Assembly: GCA_014218235.1 (NCBI GenBank)
Contig: CM024755.1
Span: 38,088,713 to 38,152,712, forward strand
Length of the DNA: 64,000 bases
Reading direction: 5' to 3'
From: Colocasia esculenta
Taxonomy: Eukaryota; Streptophyta; Magnoliopsida; Alismatales; Araceae
The position numbers and the translations under genes are program-made. The notes under the pieces are model-generated. The model did not search any database, was not told the DNA's origin, and saw only the letters and a program-made list of their open reading frames with translations. Shown here one piece after another: positions 43,168-53,649 of the stretch (the stretch's first letter is position 1; the number at the start of each line of letters is the position of its first letter).

Positions 43168-46013
43168 CATCATGCCCCGACGCGGAATATCGGAACGTGA
43201 GGCAGTTGCAAGTAAACTGGTACAGAGCGTATAATAGACATCAAACCATTGGACAAGAATAAATACTAAAGCAAATGCATCTCATTAATAATTCCTCAAA
43301 TGTCTATTACAACCACTAATATCAGAGCCATTCTATAGGGCCCAATTACATTGGATAAAAGTAAAAGACTAAACTCAGACTCTAACATAATACTAAGATG
43401 CCAGGGTACTCTTGACTTCACTTCTGGTCATTCCTATCCTCTTGAGTGTAAGTATCATCCTCGGTCTCACCTGAGAATACATAACAATAACGCAGGGTGA
43501 GCGATAATGCCCAATAGGACTTAAATCTCATGATTATGCATGCTTTAAATGATTAATGTATTAAAAGCAGAGTCACTACATGATAGAGTGAGAGCGTCAA
43601 GTAACAAATGAGATAGCACGACAGTATGTGATTGAAATAGCACAAGTTTTCAAATATAGCACAGAGCAGGATGGCCATAGCACAAATAACACAATATAGT
43701 TCATGATAGCACAACGAGTATAGAATAGCACTTTGATTGTCATTTAGATAGTCGAGATAGATAGCACTTGAGTGTAATGCCAAAACACTCTGGTCAATTA
43801 ACTCCCGTGGGTAAATAGCACTTTTAGGCGCACCTCCCAGGACCAGACCGGGCCCTTTTATATTGCCAGGCATTAGTTATATTGTTTATCTTTAGACAAT
43901 TAGTCAATTGGCCAAATAGAGAGTACCAAGAAATAGATAAGAGTACTAGATGAATAGACGAGTGTATAGAGAGCGTGAATAGATGAGCGCGTAGAGTATA
44001 GATGAGAACTCTAGGTCATTGCACATGAAACGACGAGTAAACGAGCGATAGTAACAATTGCACAACACGCGCAATTGATGTTGGCAGTCAGGTGGAAATT
44101 CACTACCCTTTCACTGGCCATGTTATGCATATGTCCAGAGGTCTGGCGTGATTCAAGATAAGCGAGAGCATTCTAAGGCCGTTTGGATCTTACTGATCCC
44201 TAAGGGTATCATAGGTATTAGGGTACAACCAGCTCGTCAGCCATGTGGGAATCCATGGACAGAGGAGTCTTATGGAGGCCTTGAACAAGAATTCACTAGT
44301 CCGCCAGAAGGAATATCCGATGGAGAGTTTATCCAAGTCAAGAGAAAGTGTTATAGAAACAAGTGCTCGACGTTCCAGAGCAATTCTAGAACAGTGGAGC
44401 GTCGGTAACGGTATTCCCAAAACATTGTGAGAAATGAATACAAGTCCATTTAAAAATAGGGCATTTAAATACACTATTAAAGTAAATTACCAGATATATT
44501 ATGAAATATTTTCATGTCAAGTCAAGTCATATTGGATGGTTACAAGTATGTGCATGTGATAGGGAGAATCATGGATATGAAAAGATCATGTGAATGACTT
44601 TTAAATTAACAATTACATAGCCAAGTTTAACAACTTCGATTACTATGTTTAAGACAGTTAACAAGGTAAGAGGTTACTGTAGAAAGTTAAGTTTAGCAAA
44701 AATACAGGATTTTCCTGCAAAATTACAGATTGCGACGTACCAATGTAGGTATCGCGATAGGGTATGTACAAAACGCGACAGGGTCAATCAAGGGTCACGA
44801 CTGGTCGGTCAGGAAAGAGAGCCAGAATGCGACGCTAGTGCCTGTCGTGTTCAGAACACGACAGGTTTCTGGTCACGATCAACCCCTAAGAACGCATCCT
44901 ATCGGGCTGTCGCGTTCTCAGGTCCTACGCCTGAGTTCGAACGGGAAAAGGAATTGCCTTGGATTGCGGTCCAAGGATTTTATGTTTTGATACAGGGTAG
45001 ATTAAAAATTGATAACTCGATGTACAGTTGATCAAAAATCACAAAACCACTTTTAAACAAATCTTGACATGAAAGAGTATACACAATAAATAGGAATTTA
45101 TAAATCATCAAGGTCTGTATAGGTTTTAAACATGAACATGCACGATGATCATAGAACAGTGTACAGTGAGGTAAAAGATTTAATTCGAGTAGGATACTAG
45201 ATGAAAATAGGGGATTTTAGGGGCAAACGATGCCTAACAACCATCAGTATCTCCAGTTAAAATCGGGATCAAGAGAACATGGAGATCTAGATTTAACATG
45301 AGGGTTCGGGGTCAAGGGGGTTGCAGAACTTCAAAAATTATGAAAAAAATATTGGCTCGACGAAAAATAGAGCAACAAGAGGGCTTTTGTTCCTGATGTT
45401 TGGAACAACCTACAGACGAAATTAATCGAGTTTAGCTGGTGAGAATGCCTACCTTGAGTCATTTTGTCTCCTAGGGCTTAGAACTCGAAGAACAAAGGTT
45501 GGGGCTTGAGCAATCTTTCTCCCCATGAGTTCTCCCTTTCCTTGGCCTCTTCTCCATGCCAGCAACCCTCAGCCACGCATTAGGGCCGGCCATGGAGAGA
45601 TTGGGGAGTATTTAAGCTCCCTTGGTTTCCATTTCCTATTATGATTCTAATTCCCCTTTAATTATGAGATTTCCTAATTTCTCTCAACCTTCCAAGCTTT
45701 CCACCTCCTATTTGGGTTAGGCTGGGTTGCAATTTCGTGGCCAACTAATTAGGGTAGGGTTAGGAGTCCAATTCCAACCATATTCACTATTTTAATGATT
45801 TAATAGCCCCCTTCTTTTTAGGCAATATTAAATATACAAATTTTGGGTATTATTCTATTATTCATCTTTTAAAAATCCATATTTGGCCCAATAACTTTTA
45901 TATGGTCCATTTGACAAAAGCCCATTACTTTTTCGTTTAATGGGTTTGAATTAATTTCCTTTTTCTTTTAAATTTTTCGATTTATTTATTTATTAAAATA
46001 CCGGGTTGCTACA
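43168..46013 (-). repeat. Gyp1 5' LTR (2.8 kb)
   Basis: On the - strand it begins TGTAGCAACCCGG at 46013 and ends near GGGGCATGATG at 43168, where the terminal CA is mutated. It is homologous to the solo LTR at 17485-21159 in the same orientation. Its right flank (46014 on) is the terminal LTR part of Gyp2, so Gyp1 inserted into a Gyp2 LTR. Short ORFs (43553-43873, 44148-44474 and 44645-45031) show no recognised domain and are probably chance. Confidence 0.85.
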
Positions 46014-46375
46014 CTCACCCCTTCTTCTTCCAGGTGAAGGAGAGCAGGTGGGTTCTCGTTCCTCTTCTAGTTCAGGATAGCACCGCAGTGGAGTCAGGCC
46101 TGTGCCACCAGCAGAGTAATTTCCTTTTGTTATGCCTTGAGGTCTGTCCCAGGTCGTGTACCCCGTACTTCGACTTTAGTTCAGAACTGGATTCGTACAT
46201 TTCATGTGAATATGTGTAAGATATGGAATCTCATGTATGTTTAGTGCATTCCTTTATATTTTCATGGACGTGTGTGTGTTGATATCCCTTGCGAGGCTTC
46301 GGCCGGTTCGCGAGAGACAGAGTCGGATCAAGCTCATTCTTAGCTTAATGGGTCTGAACGACGAGAACCGTCACA
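46014..46375 (+). repeat. 3' part of the Gyp2 5' LTR
   Basis: The segment starts at the Gyp1 border with CTCACCCCTTCTTCTTCCAG and ends GAACCGTCACA two bases before the PBS. The start pattern (ACTCACCCC...CAGGTGA) is common in the terminal third of Tekay-type LTRs. Confidence 0.75.
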
Positions 46376-46377
46376 GT

Positions 46378-46389
46378 TGGTATCAAAGC
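46378..46389 (+). other. Gyp2 primer-binding site
   Basis: TGGTATCAAAGC differs at one base from the tRNA-Met complement TGGTATCAGAGC. Confidence 0.85.
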
Positions 46390-46528
46390 AAGGTCCGTGT
46401 AAATATGAAGGAATAAGAAATGTACATAGCCTGATCTCTACTTTAGTCTTTTGCTGGTAGTTGTCCCTATTTTTGTAATGATTTGTTTGTGTGTTATGTG
46501 GTTGGAATGATGGATGTGCAGGATCATA

Positions 46529-48299
46529 AATGGCTGATAGGAGGGATTAGGGAGGTGGTGGAGAGGAGCCTGAAGAATCCACACATCAGTTGATTGAAAG
46601 GTTATGGGAAAGTATTACAAAAATCTGGACTTGGTTAGATCAGCAGCCACCGGTTCAGCCAGCAGTTGCGGCACCACCAATTTAGAAAGAGGTAGTACCG
46701 GTACCATTAGCACCACCCCCACCACCCGGAGTTGAGGTACCACCTGTTGTACCCTTACCTCCAGTTGTGCCAGTACAACCAACTAGTGTGGAGGAGTCTA
46801 CAGTATTAGTGGAGAGGTTTCTATGGTTGCAGCCACCTACGTATTCGGGGGGTCCGAATCCAGACATGACAGAGCATTGGGTGCATGAAATTGAAAGAGT
46901 TTTGTCACCATGAGATGTCTATAGGTCAATAGGGTAATATTGGCTACCTATCAACTACGAGGATTTGCACAGGAATGGTGAAGACTCAAAATGCAGACCG
47001 TGTTTGTAGGTCGGGCTGAAGATACTATTACTTGGGCAAAAATTTTAGAAGTGTTCAACAATACATTCTTCCCAGTGCAAATTCAGCAAGTTAAGAGAGA
47101 ACAGTTTAGGACGCTGCAGCAGGGGAACTTGTCAGTATTGGAATATCAAATGAGATTCATGGCTTTGAGTAGGTATGCACCTTATGTAGTCACTGATAAT
47201 GCTATGATGGTGGAATACTTCATACGAGGATTGCGACCGGAGTTGCAGGATGCGGTAATTCCTCTTATGTGCAAGACAGTGGAGGAGGCAGCCCAGAGGG
47301 CAGCTATTCTTGAGGGGACTGTACAGGCTAGGCAGTCGGGTGGATTAGGCAGTTTTTGGCTTCCAGAGTAATCTCTAGGTATAAGCAAGGGCAAGGCACC
47401 TTCAGGAGGAGCATCTACGTCAGGATTTGGTAAATTGGGGTCCAAATTAAAGAAGATATTCAGGGGCCGAGGAGGTGGCAAGCAGCAAGGTTTCCTGCAG
47501 GGCCGAGGTTATAGGCCAGAGTCGGAAGAGTCATAGCAAAGTACAGCTAGGCAGCCCATAGTTCCTCCAGAGTATAGAAGTTACAATTGTGATCAGCCGG
47601 GGCACTTGATCAGGAATTGTCCATATCCTAGAAGGAGCAATTATGGCAGAGGGGCACCACATCAGCAGTAGTCATTTCAGCAGCCATCAGTCAAGCAAGG
47701 TAGAGGTCCACCTTTCCAAAGGGGATGAGGACGGGTTGTGGCTATCACAAGAGCTCAAGCGGAGGCATCGAACTTGATTGAAGGTATAATACCTCTCTTT
47801 GAATTTTCTGCTAGAATATTAATTGATCCAAGTGCGTCGCATTCTTTCATTTCTGAAGATTTTATGGATAGTATGGTTCATCCTCTAGAGGAGAGGTAGT
47901 GTGAGCTAGTGGTGGAAGTTCCCTCAGGTGATTTCATACTTACTTCTTGTTATCTAGATGATGTCCTAATAATGATATAGGGAAATCAGTTGCCAGTAAG
48001 GTTATATGCATTACAGTTAAAGAAATATGATGTGATTTGAGTATGGACTGGTTAGAGGCATATGGGGCAGTGGTAGATTGCAGAAAAAAGAAGTCAGATT
48101 CAGTCATCCTAGAGGAATTATGTTTGAATTCCAAGGTATGCCATTCTACACTCCTAAGTTTATTATTTCTGCACTTAAGGCTAGAAGATTGATTAATGCA
48201 GGATGTGTAGCGTATCTAGCTTCAGTTAGTTTGGTTGAGATAGGTAAGACTGTAGAGATGGTACCAATGGTTAAAGAGTTTGTGGATGTTTTCCAGAAG
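46529..48299 (+). pseudogene. Gyp2 gag and protease (decayed)
   Basis: The start is probably ATG 46529 (MADRRD), with a stop six codons later. A Pro-rich segment with PLAPPPPPGVEVPPVVPLPP (46700-46760) precedes the Gag core. PPTYSGGPNPDMTEHWVHEIE (about 46825-46890) and 126 codons without a stop follow (46991-47371: FFPVQIQQVKREQFRTLQQG, VLEYQMRFMALSRYAP, YFIRGLRPELQDAV). A CCHC knuckle CDQPGHLIRNC (first Cys shifted to YNCDQPGH) is near 47585-47620. The protease active site reads LIDPSASHSF (about 47818) instead of D(T/S)GA, so it would be inactive even without the stops. The segment 48078-48299 holds the linker to RT (FEFQGMP, EFVDVF). One base is missing in the VDVFPEEL region at the Lard1 insertion. 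Confidence 0.85.
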
Positions 48300-48304
48300 A
48301 GTTA
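48300..48304. repeat. Target-site duplication AGTTA, left copy (Lard1)
   Basis: It directly precedes the TG end of the Lard1 LTR and is repeated at 54988-54992. Confidence 0.92.
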
Positions 48305-48944
48305 TGATATCTCACGAATGCGTCGTTACAAACGTGACTAACAATCTCAAAATTATCGGCCTACACTAATTATTTTGACAATAGTTAAGTGGTGAGAGCC
48401 GAGTCGAATCCACGGAGAACTAGATTTTAAGTTGAAAACCTTGAGTTTTTATTTAGGAAAATAACGTGGTGATATTTAAACTAAGTTGAATTAAATAAAT
48501 CTAAGCTAAGTAAATAAATAAAGAGAGAGATAGAGAGGGAATGAGAGAACACAAGATACAACTAAAAACTATAATTTATTAAACAATAACAAAATGATTA
48601 ACGTAAAGAGTGTATTCTAATCCAAAGCCATTAACAAGTACATTGAAATATAGAGAATAAGAGAGAGAATAAGAGAGATGGAAGGAGAGAGAAAGAGAGA
48701 AGAAAGAAAAGAGAAAGAAGAGAGAGAGAGAGCGATAGAAGAGAGAGAGAGGAGAGAGAAGAGAGAAACGAGAAAGAGGAGAGAGAGGGAGAAAAGAGAT
48801 AGAGTCGAGAGAGAAGAGAGAGGCGGCGAGAGGAGAGAGAGAAGAGAGAGACGAGAGAGAGGAGAGAGGCGCGTGAGTGAGAGAGAGGAGAGGGAGAGAG
48901 AGAAGAGAGCGCGTGAGGGAGAGAGAGGAGAGAGAGGGAGGGGG

Positions 48945-48972
48945 CTACGTGCATGCAACCGCATGCACGTAG
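48945..48972. promoter_or_regulatory. Perfect hairpin CTACGTGCATGC / GCATGCACGTAG in the Lard1 LTR
   Basis: Twelve-base arms surround a 4-base loop (AACC). Each arm holds an ACGT core (as in G-box/ABRE type sites) next to GCATGC. It is exactly conserved in the other LTR (54278-54305), at the border between the GA tract and the GC-rich repeats. Confidence 0.55.
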
Positions 48973-48974
48973 GC

Positions 48975-49145
48975 GCCGGCGCGGGCGCGGGGGCGACGCA
49001 GGGCGCGGCAGGTGAGCGCGCACGCGGGCGCAGGCAGGCGCGACAGGGGCAGGCGCGGCAGGCGCGGGGCGCGAGGGCGCCCAGGCGGGCCTGCGGGCGG
49101 GCGGCGGTGCCTGGCGGGGCAGCGGGCGGGCACTGTAGGCGCGCA
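48975..49145. repeat. GC-rich degenerate minisatellite in the Lard1 3' LTR
   Basis: A run of GCGCGGGCGC, GGGCGCAGGCAGGCGC and GGCGCGGCAGGCGC-like words, unlike the AT-rich surroundings. The counterpart is at about 54306-54475, with small length differences between the LTRs. Confidence 0.8.
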
Positions 49146-49670
49146 CAGGCGGGGCCTTTGCTGCTGCTGCTTCTCCTGAGAAGAAGAGAGATCGGGGGAG
49201 AGGAAGAAGAAGGGAAGAAGAAAAGGAGAAGAAAGAAGAAGAGAAAGAGAAAGAGGATGGAAGAGATCGGAGGAGAGAGGGAGAGAGAGAAGGTGAGAAA
49301 GAGAATAATGGCATGAGAGAGTGAAAGGAGAGTTTTTATAAAGTATTAGAGGGGAAGGGGGGAGAGTTTAAAGGAAAGACAGATTTTTGGAAAATAGGGG
49401 AGAGATTTTAAAAATGAGAAAGTATTTTTGAAAAGAAAGAGAGAGATGAAATATTTTAGAAAATAGAGTCTCTCATTATTCTCTCTTGGTCTAATCAAAT
49501 TTATTGACCCATTTGACACTTCATTTCTTGGCCCTTAATCCTGCAAATACAACACAGTAGAGATTTAATCAATTTCCGCACTTGTAATGAAATGATAACA
49601 GAACTTATGAAATTATCAATTATTTGTCAATCAAATGGCACGATTATTCATAACAATTATGCAATTATCA

Positions 49671-49685
49671 CACCCCCCGGCTTAC
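49671..49685 (-). other. Lard1 polypurine tract
   Basis: On the - strand AAGCCGGGGGGTG directly precedes the LTR start TGATAATTGC. The preceding GGGACTAGCAATGAGTAAG is a typical end of Tat/Athila-type interiors. Confidence 0.85.
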
Positions 49686-50824
49686 TCATTGCTAGTCCCT
49701 TAGCAATGCACATAAGTAAATAATTGGGACAAACAAGAGTTTAAAACATCATACTTCATGACAAGAAAGTAATAATGAGAATGCTTGGTCATAAATATTT
49801 CAAGTTCCAATCGAGAGTGTCAAAGGCAAATATGTCAGTTATGTCATTAGACAGTTCCTCAAGATACACACAAAATTTCATAACTTTTTGTTCAATGTTT
49901 GAGCATCAAAAAGAGAATGCATGGGCTTTTTACTTATCACTCAAGGATGATATCAACTCTACACTCCTTAAATTCGATCCTCGAATTACAGGTAGCTTTC
50001 ACTCTGCCTAATTCTTTTTTTTTTCATACTCTTTTTTTTTCTTTCATTTACATGGTGCTGCACTTCCCTTCACCGTTTGACGCAAGTCTCAACTCTTACC
50101 TTAGGAGCCACAGGCCTAGTTACTAAGATCAGGGGCATTTTCCATGTTTCTTTTTTTTTTTTTTCACTACTACACACATTTTCACATTTATTTGTAGGCA
50201 GGTAGTTTTTTCCCCACGATTGGTCGTCAATAGGAGTGTAGAATATCAATCAATCAACCTGAATGTTAGGTAAAACTCTCATCATCCATTTGAATAGCTC
50301 GAATAATACTTTATTGTGTTGATGAAATTTTAAATGTATTTTGAGGAAGATGCTAAAAACATAACTAGTTAGATCACCCCTTCAACTCACCACCTTCACA
50401 AGTACACAATATGAGTCAAGCTAGAAGTATACAAAAAATCTTGCATGAAATATGAAGCATGAAGCACAATATTAGGGACAAAAATTTGAAATACAATTTG
50501 TCTCACCCCCCAACTTAAATAACATTGTCCTCAATGGCATAAAAGTAATGACAATAGAATAAAGCCAATGTAAGTTAAGAAAGGAGAGATGCAACCTGAT
50601 GATCACATGAGGGTGGTTGCACACTAGCTTCATCAAAGGTAATGGGCCCTCAAAAACCTAGAACAAAATAGAAAAAAGAAGAAATAAGTTAAATATCCTT
50701 AAAAATATTGGGTTGCCTCCCAATAAGTGCTGAATTTAATGTCTTCAGCCAGACACACGGAGGTAACAGCCTCACGTAACACCTCCAATCAATTGACGCC
50801 AAATTCTTGTTTTGTAAGGCATCA
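49686..50824. other. Lard1 noncoding region between ORF and PPT
   Basis: About 1.1 kb with T-rich runs (50010-50170) and no gene. It includes the hairpin ATTGGG-TTGCCT-CCCAAT (50707-50724) and TCACCCCCCAACTTAAATAAC (50502-50522). Both are conserved landmarks of this class in other plants, from general knowledge. Confidence 0.6.
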
Positions 50825-52500
50825 TTAACCATGGTGGGTCAAGTGGTCCACACGTACCTTGTAGATCAGTAAGTGATAGATAACTGAGGCACTCAAGATC
50901 ATATGTTCAATTAAGAAATTTTCATTTGTACACTTAAGATCTTTGTATGTGTTGAACACATCAATGCGGACTTGATTATTCTTACCATTTTCACCCACAA
51001 CTTCCATTTTTAGATCCTCTTTTATGATATTCAGGTCAGATTGAGTTGAATGCTCAGAGGATTGCTTGAACTCCACAGGCCGACTTGTGTCAAAAATAGT
51101 AGCATGATCTGGAATGAAATGGATATGACTTTCAGCACAAGGATGCTTAAAATGTTCAAGTGTAGTTGACCAATCAGCTAGTGGTAGCCTGTCCATGAAT
51201 ATATTAGATTTTCCAAGGTCAGGGAGAGGTAGGCGTTCCATATGTTTCTCGAAATCACAAGAGACCCAGTCAATGTAGACTTTAGGCAGAATTTCTAATT
51301 CATCTCTTACCCAATAAGAATGATTGATAACTACACCCAGCTCTTTCTCCACACTCACCTCTTCTTTGTTACTCACATGAAATGATGTCACATCAAATTC
51401 GGACCAACATCTGGTTGACACTCTTTCTCTTCTCCCCCCAACTTGAATTCAACTAATTCACTAGAGCTTTCCTCAAGTATGACATTATGGATGGAGTCTT
51501 CTGATGGTCAGTTTCAATTTGGGCCAAGATAATGGATTGATTTTCAGTGGCACCCATCTTCTCTTGATTTGACTTATTAATATATCTCTCATTTTCCAAG
51601 TGGGCATGTCCACAATCATGTTGGACTGAGAAGTTGTTGATAGAATTTGAGAGTCAAATTGTTGGTCACAATCAAGATAATGATGTGCATAATTGTCAAT
51701 GGGTTGACATGGTGACTGACTATCTTGCCTCCTTCTGATTTCCATCAGTTGAGTAATCAGGAGGTCAGTTTCGACAAAGGATTACTCCAATTCTTGTTGT
51801 TGTTGGGTGAATGTTTGCTCAAAGATTTGTTGGTTATCATGGAATTTTTGCATAAATTGCCCAAATTGATCATCAAATAGGCCTGATTGTGGGGGAGAAG
51901 TATAAGTGGACTGTGGATATACATGTCCCTCATGATGGCTTTTGTCATGAATATCAATTTGGCATTGGGCCCAATGTTGAAAGTTGTGGATAGGTGGGCT
52001 TTGGGCTTGGGCCAGAATAGGTTGATCTCTAAGTGTTAAATGTGGCATTACTTCTCCAAGTGGTTGGAAGGGTGTGCCTTCAGGAGCATTTGTTAAGCAC
52101 ACCGGCAGATCAATGCCAAAATTTTTTTGATCGAACCATGATATGATTTCGGCACCTAGAAAGGGTCCTTGAATTTTCCCTTGAGGATCTTGATAGAGTA
52201 AACTCAATTTTCAGGGGAGACACCTTGGTCAACTTTTGAGTAAGGAGTGGGTGTGGATAACACTTGAAAGGTTCGGGTCTGTTCTTGGGTTGAGGGAGGT
52301 GATGAGATATAAAGTGGGTCAACATATTTCCTCCACCCTGAATCATACATGTGATCTTTAATTGGGTGACCATGAATCAGATGGGCTTGAGTCCATTTGG
52401 AGCCATTGGACTGGTAAGTAGAGGTTGATGGATAAAGTGGGTGAGGTTGAGAGTGCATACCATAGTGGGCTGATCCAATTTGTCCAATTGAAGTGCCATT
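50825..52500 (-). pseudogene. Lard1 degenerate ORF containing a GYF domain
   Basis: Read right to left, an N-terminal part (52500-52204) has SAHYGMHSQPHPLYPSTSTY and GWRKYVDPLYISSPP and ends VDQGVSPEN. A 2-base loss shifts the frame. Then 142 codons without a stop (52207-51782) begin with the GYF domain and run into FDDQFGQFMQKFHDNQQIFEQ, a helical Gln-rich stretch. After a stop (51785) the frame continues (51745-51485). The last part after another shift (51421-50825) has 198 codons with WVRDELEILPKVYIDWVSCDFE and LPLPDLGKSNIFMDRLPLADW. The parts outside GYF are unknown to me. The reading is best seen as one captured or chimeric gene of about 560 codons, since damaged. It has no retroviral motif. 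Confidence 0.7.
52035..52207 (-). other. GYF domain segment in Lard1 (host-derived)
   Basis: The sequence LSLLYQDPQGKIQGPF, LGAEIISWFDQKNF, GIDLPVCL, APEGTPFQPLGEVMPHL matches the plant GYF consensus (YxDPQGxIQGPFxGxxIIxWF(E/D)xGxFGxDLxVRLxxAPEGTPFxxLGxVMPHL). This is known from EXA1-like GYF proteins, which bind proline-rich ligands in translation and RNA control. The name-giving GYF/GFF triad is KNF here, and the Arg of VRL is Cys, so ligand binding is doubtful. The N-terminal flank SPEN...LSLLY also fits host proteins once the 2-base loss is allowed for. Direct homology to a specific gene was not tested. Confidence 0.85.
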
Positions 52501-53626
52501 TCATAACCATGATTGTCAACCCACATAAATCCTCTTTTCTTCTATTTAATTTTTAATTTTTTTTGTTGTTTTGAAATATTTGAATTTTTTTTTTTGTATT
52601 TTCACACAAGTTAGCAAACAATTAATCCTATGACACCTATAGTCCCCTAAGATATAAACATTGATTTCTCACTAATCAACTGAGGCCTAACTCCAATCCA
52701 CTCTCAAGCTCGTTAACTGGCCAGGTAAGAGGTGGGAAGTGGGAGGTTCCCCCTGCTCTCACAGGGACCTAATTAAGTAACTACTTGTCCACTTAGGCGT
52801 TTGCCAATAAACCTCTAACCTTAGACACCAATCTCCAAACTTGATAGTGGGCCCAAGTGGGCCTAAGTCTCAAAGCGAACCCTAGGTCAAGTTTCTACTT
52901 TCTTTTATTGGGCTTGGGAATGCAAAAGATGCAGGAAGTTGTGGTTTGTGGGCTAAGGAAGGGTGATCAAATCCCCACCTTATCTTGTTAAGGAAACTGC
53001 CCTTAAAATATTTTAGAAATGATGTGCACACCACAAAATCAAACAAGGGGTTCTATGCAAGCATGGCAATGCATGATCATGCTTTCTAAAAAAAAAATTC
53101 AGATTCTCACCTTGCCTCCCGCAATCTTCGACAAGAAAGGAAACTTTTAAAAAAAGAAATTACCTAAAGATGGAAATCTAAATGATGCATGTCCTAAAGA
53201 TGGAAAGTTCTAATCTTGACATGACATCTTTTATTAGATTCAAGTGATTGATTTTTTTGTAATGAATTATCTAAACATGGCAACTAAAAAAAAGAAACTC
53301 AATCAAGAGGGTTTTAAGGGTACTTACCTCCAACGCAATCCCTCGTTCTTTTGGAAAGTAAAACAAATAGAAAGAGTGAGAGAGAGAAGGAAACTCACCT
53401 CACTTACCATTTTTTCTGATTTTTTGTGTGCAATTTTCAGATTTTTCTTTCCAAGCCAGAACCTTTTACCTATAGATTCAACTTTCAGCGACAGTTTTCT
53501 GGTAGATTCTTCAGTTTTGTAATTTTCAGGATTTTTTCACTTTTATTTGATACCTACAAAAAGAAAGAAAATGTTAGCATGAATATATACAAATAACACC
53601 AAGATTATCAAAACTAAAAATCTAAT
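52501..53626. other. Lard1 leader between PBS and ORF
   Basis: About 1.1 kb without a gene. The parts near 53240-53520 encode only short, unsupported frames. A long leader is usual for Tat/Athila-type elements. Confidence 0.5.
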
Positions 53627-53644
53627 TCCCCGGCAACGGCGCCA
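53627..53644 (-). other. Lard1 primer-binding site (tRNA-Asp type)
   Basis: TGGCGCCGTTGCCGGGGA on the - strand lies five bases from the LTR end. It is the primer site typical for Athila and several Tat lineages. Confidence 0.93.
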
Positions 53645-53649
53645 AAAAT

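Larger units (their letters stand above)
586..46013 (-). mobile_element. Gyp1: Ty3/gypsy retrotransposon split by later insertions
   Basis: From its 5' end (right) it comprises an LTR (43168-46013), PBS (43150-43161) and gag (41989-42963). Then comes the 39.7-kb Cop1 insertion, followed by protease, reverse transcriptase and RNase H (586-2248). The halves belong together: CCACC occurs at 2244-2248 and at 41984-41988, and the gag tail continues in frame into the protease leader when one copy is removed. Integrase and the 3' LTR are missing, cut off at 586 by another LTR. The protein order gag-PR-RT-RH, the DTGATHSF protease site and the tRNA-Met PBS fit a chromovirus-like Tekay/Del element. 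Its LTR is homologous to the solo LTR at 17485-21159. Confidence 0.85.
48305..49670 (-). repeat. Lard1 3' LTR
   Basis: It is bounded on the + strand by TGATATCTCACG and GCAATTATCA. It contains a purine-rich (GA)n tract (48515-48945), a 12-bp-arm hairpin (48945-48972) and a GC-rich degenerate minisatellite (about 48975-49145, GGCGCGGCAGGCGC-like). A second GA-rich tract spans 49180-49315. The long ORFs here (48617-49316, both strands) are low-complexity Arg/Glu or Ser/Leu/Pro readings with no support. Confidence 0.93.

Noticed and set aside
48617..49316. Long ORFs on both strands in the Lard1 LTR (Arg/Glu-rich and Ser/Leu/Pro-rich)
   Set aside because: They are readings of GA and GC-rich simple repeats, are open in several frames at once and show no domain.
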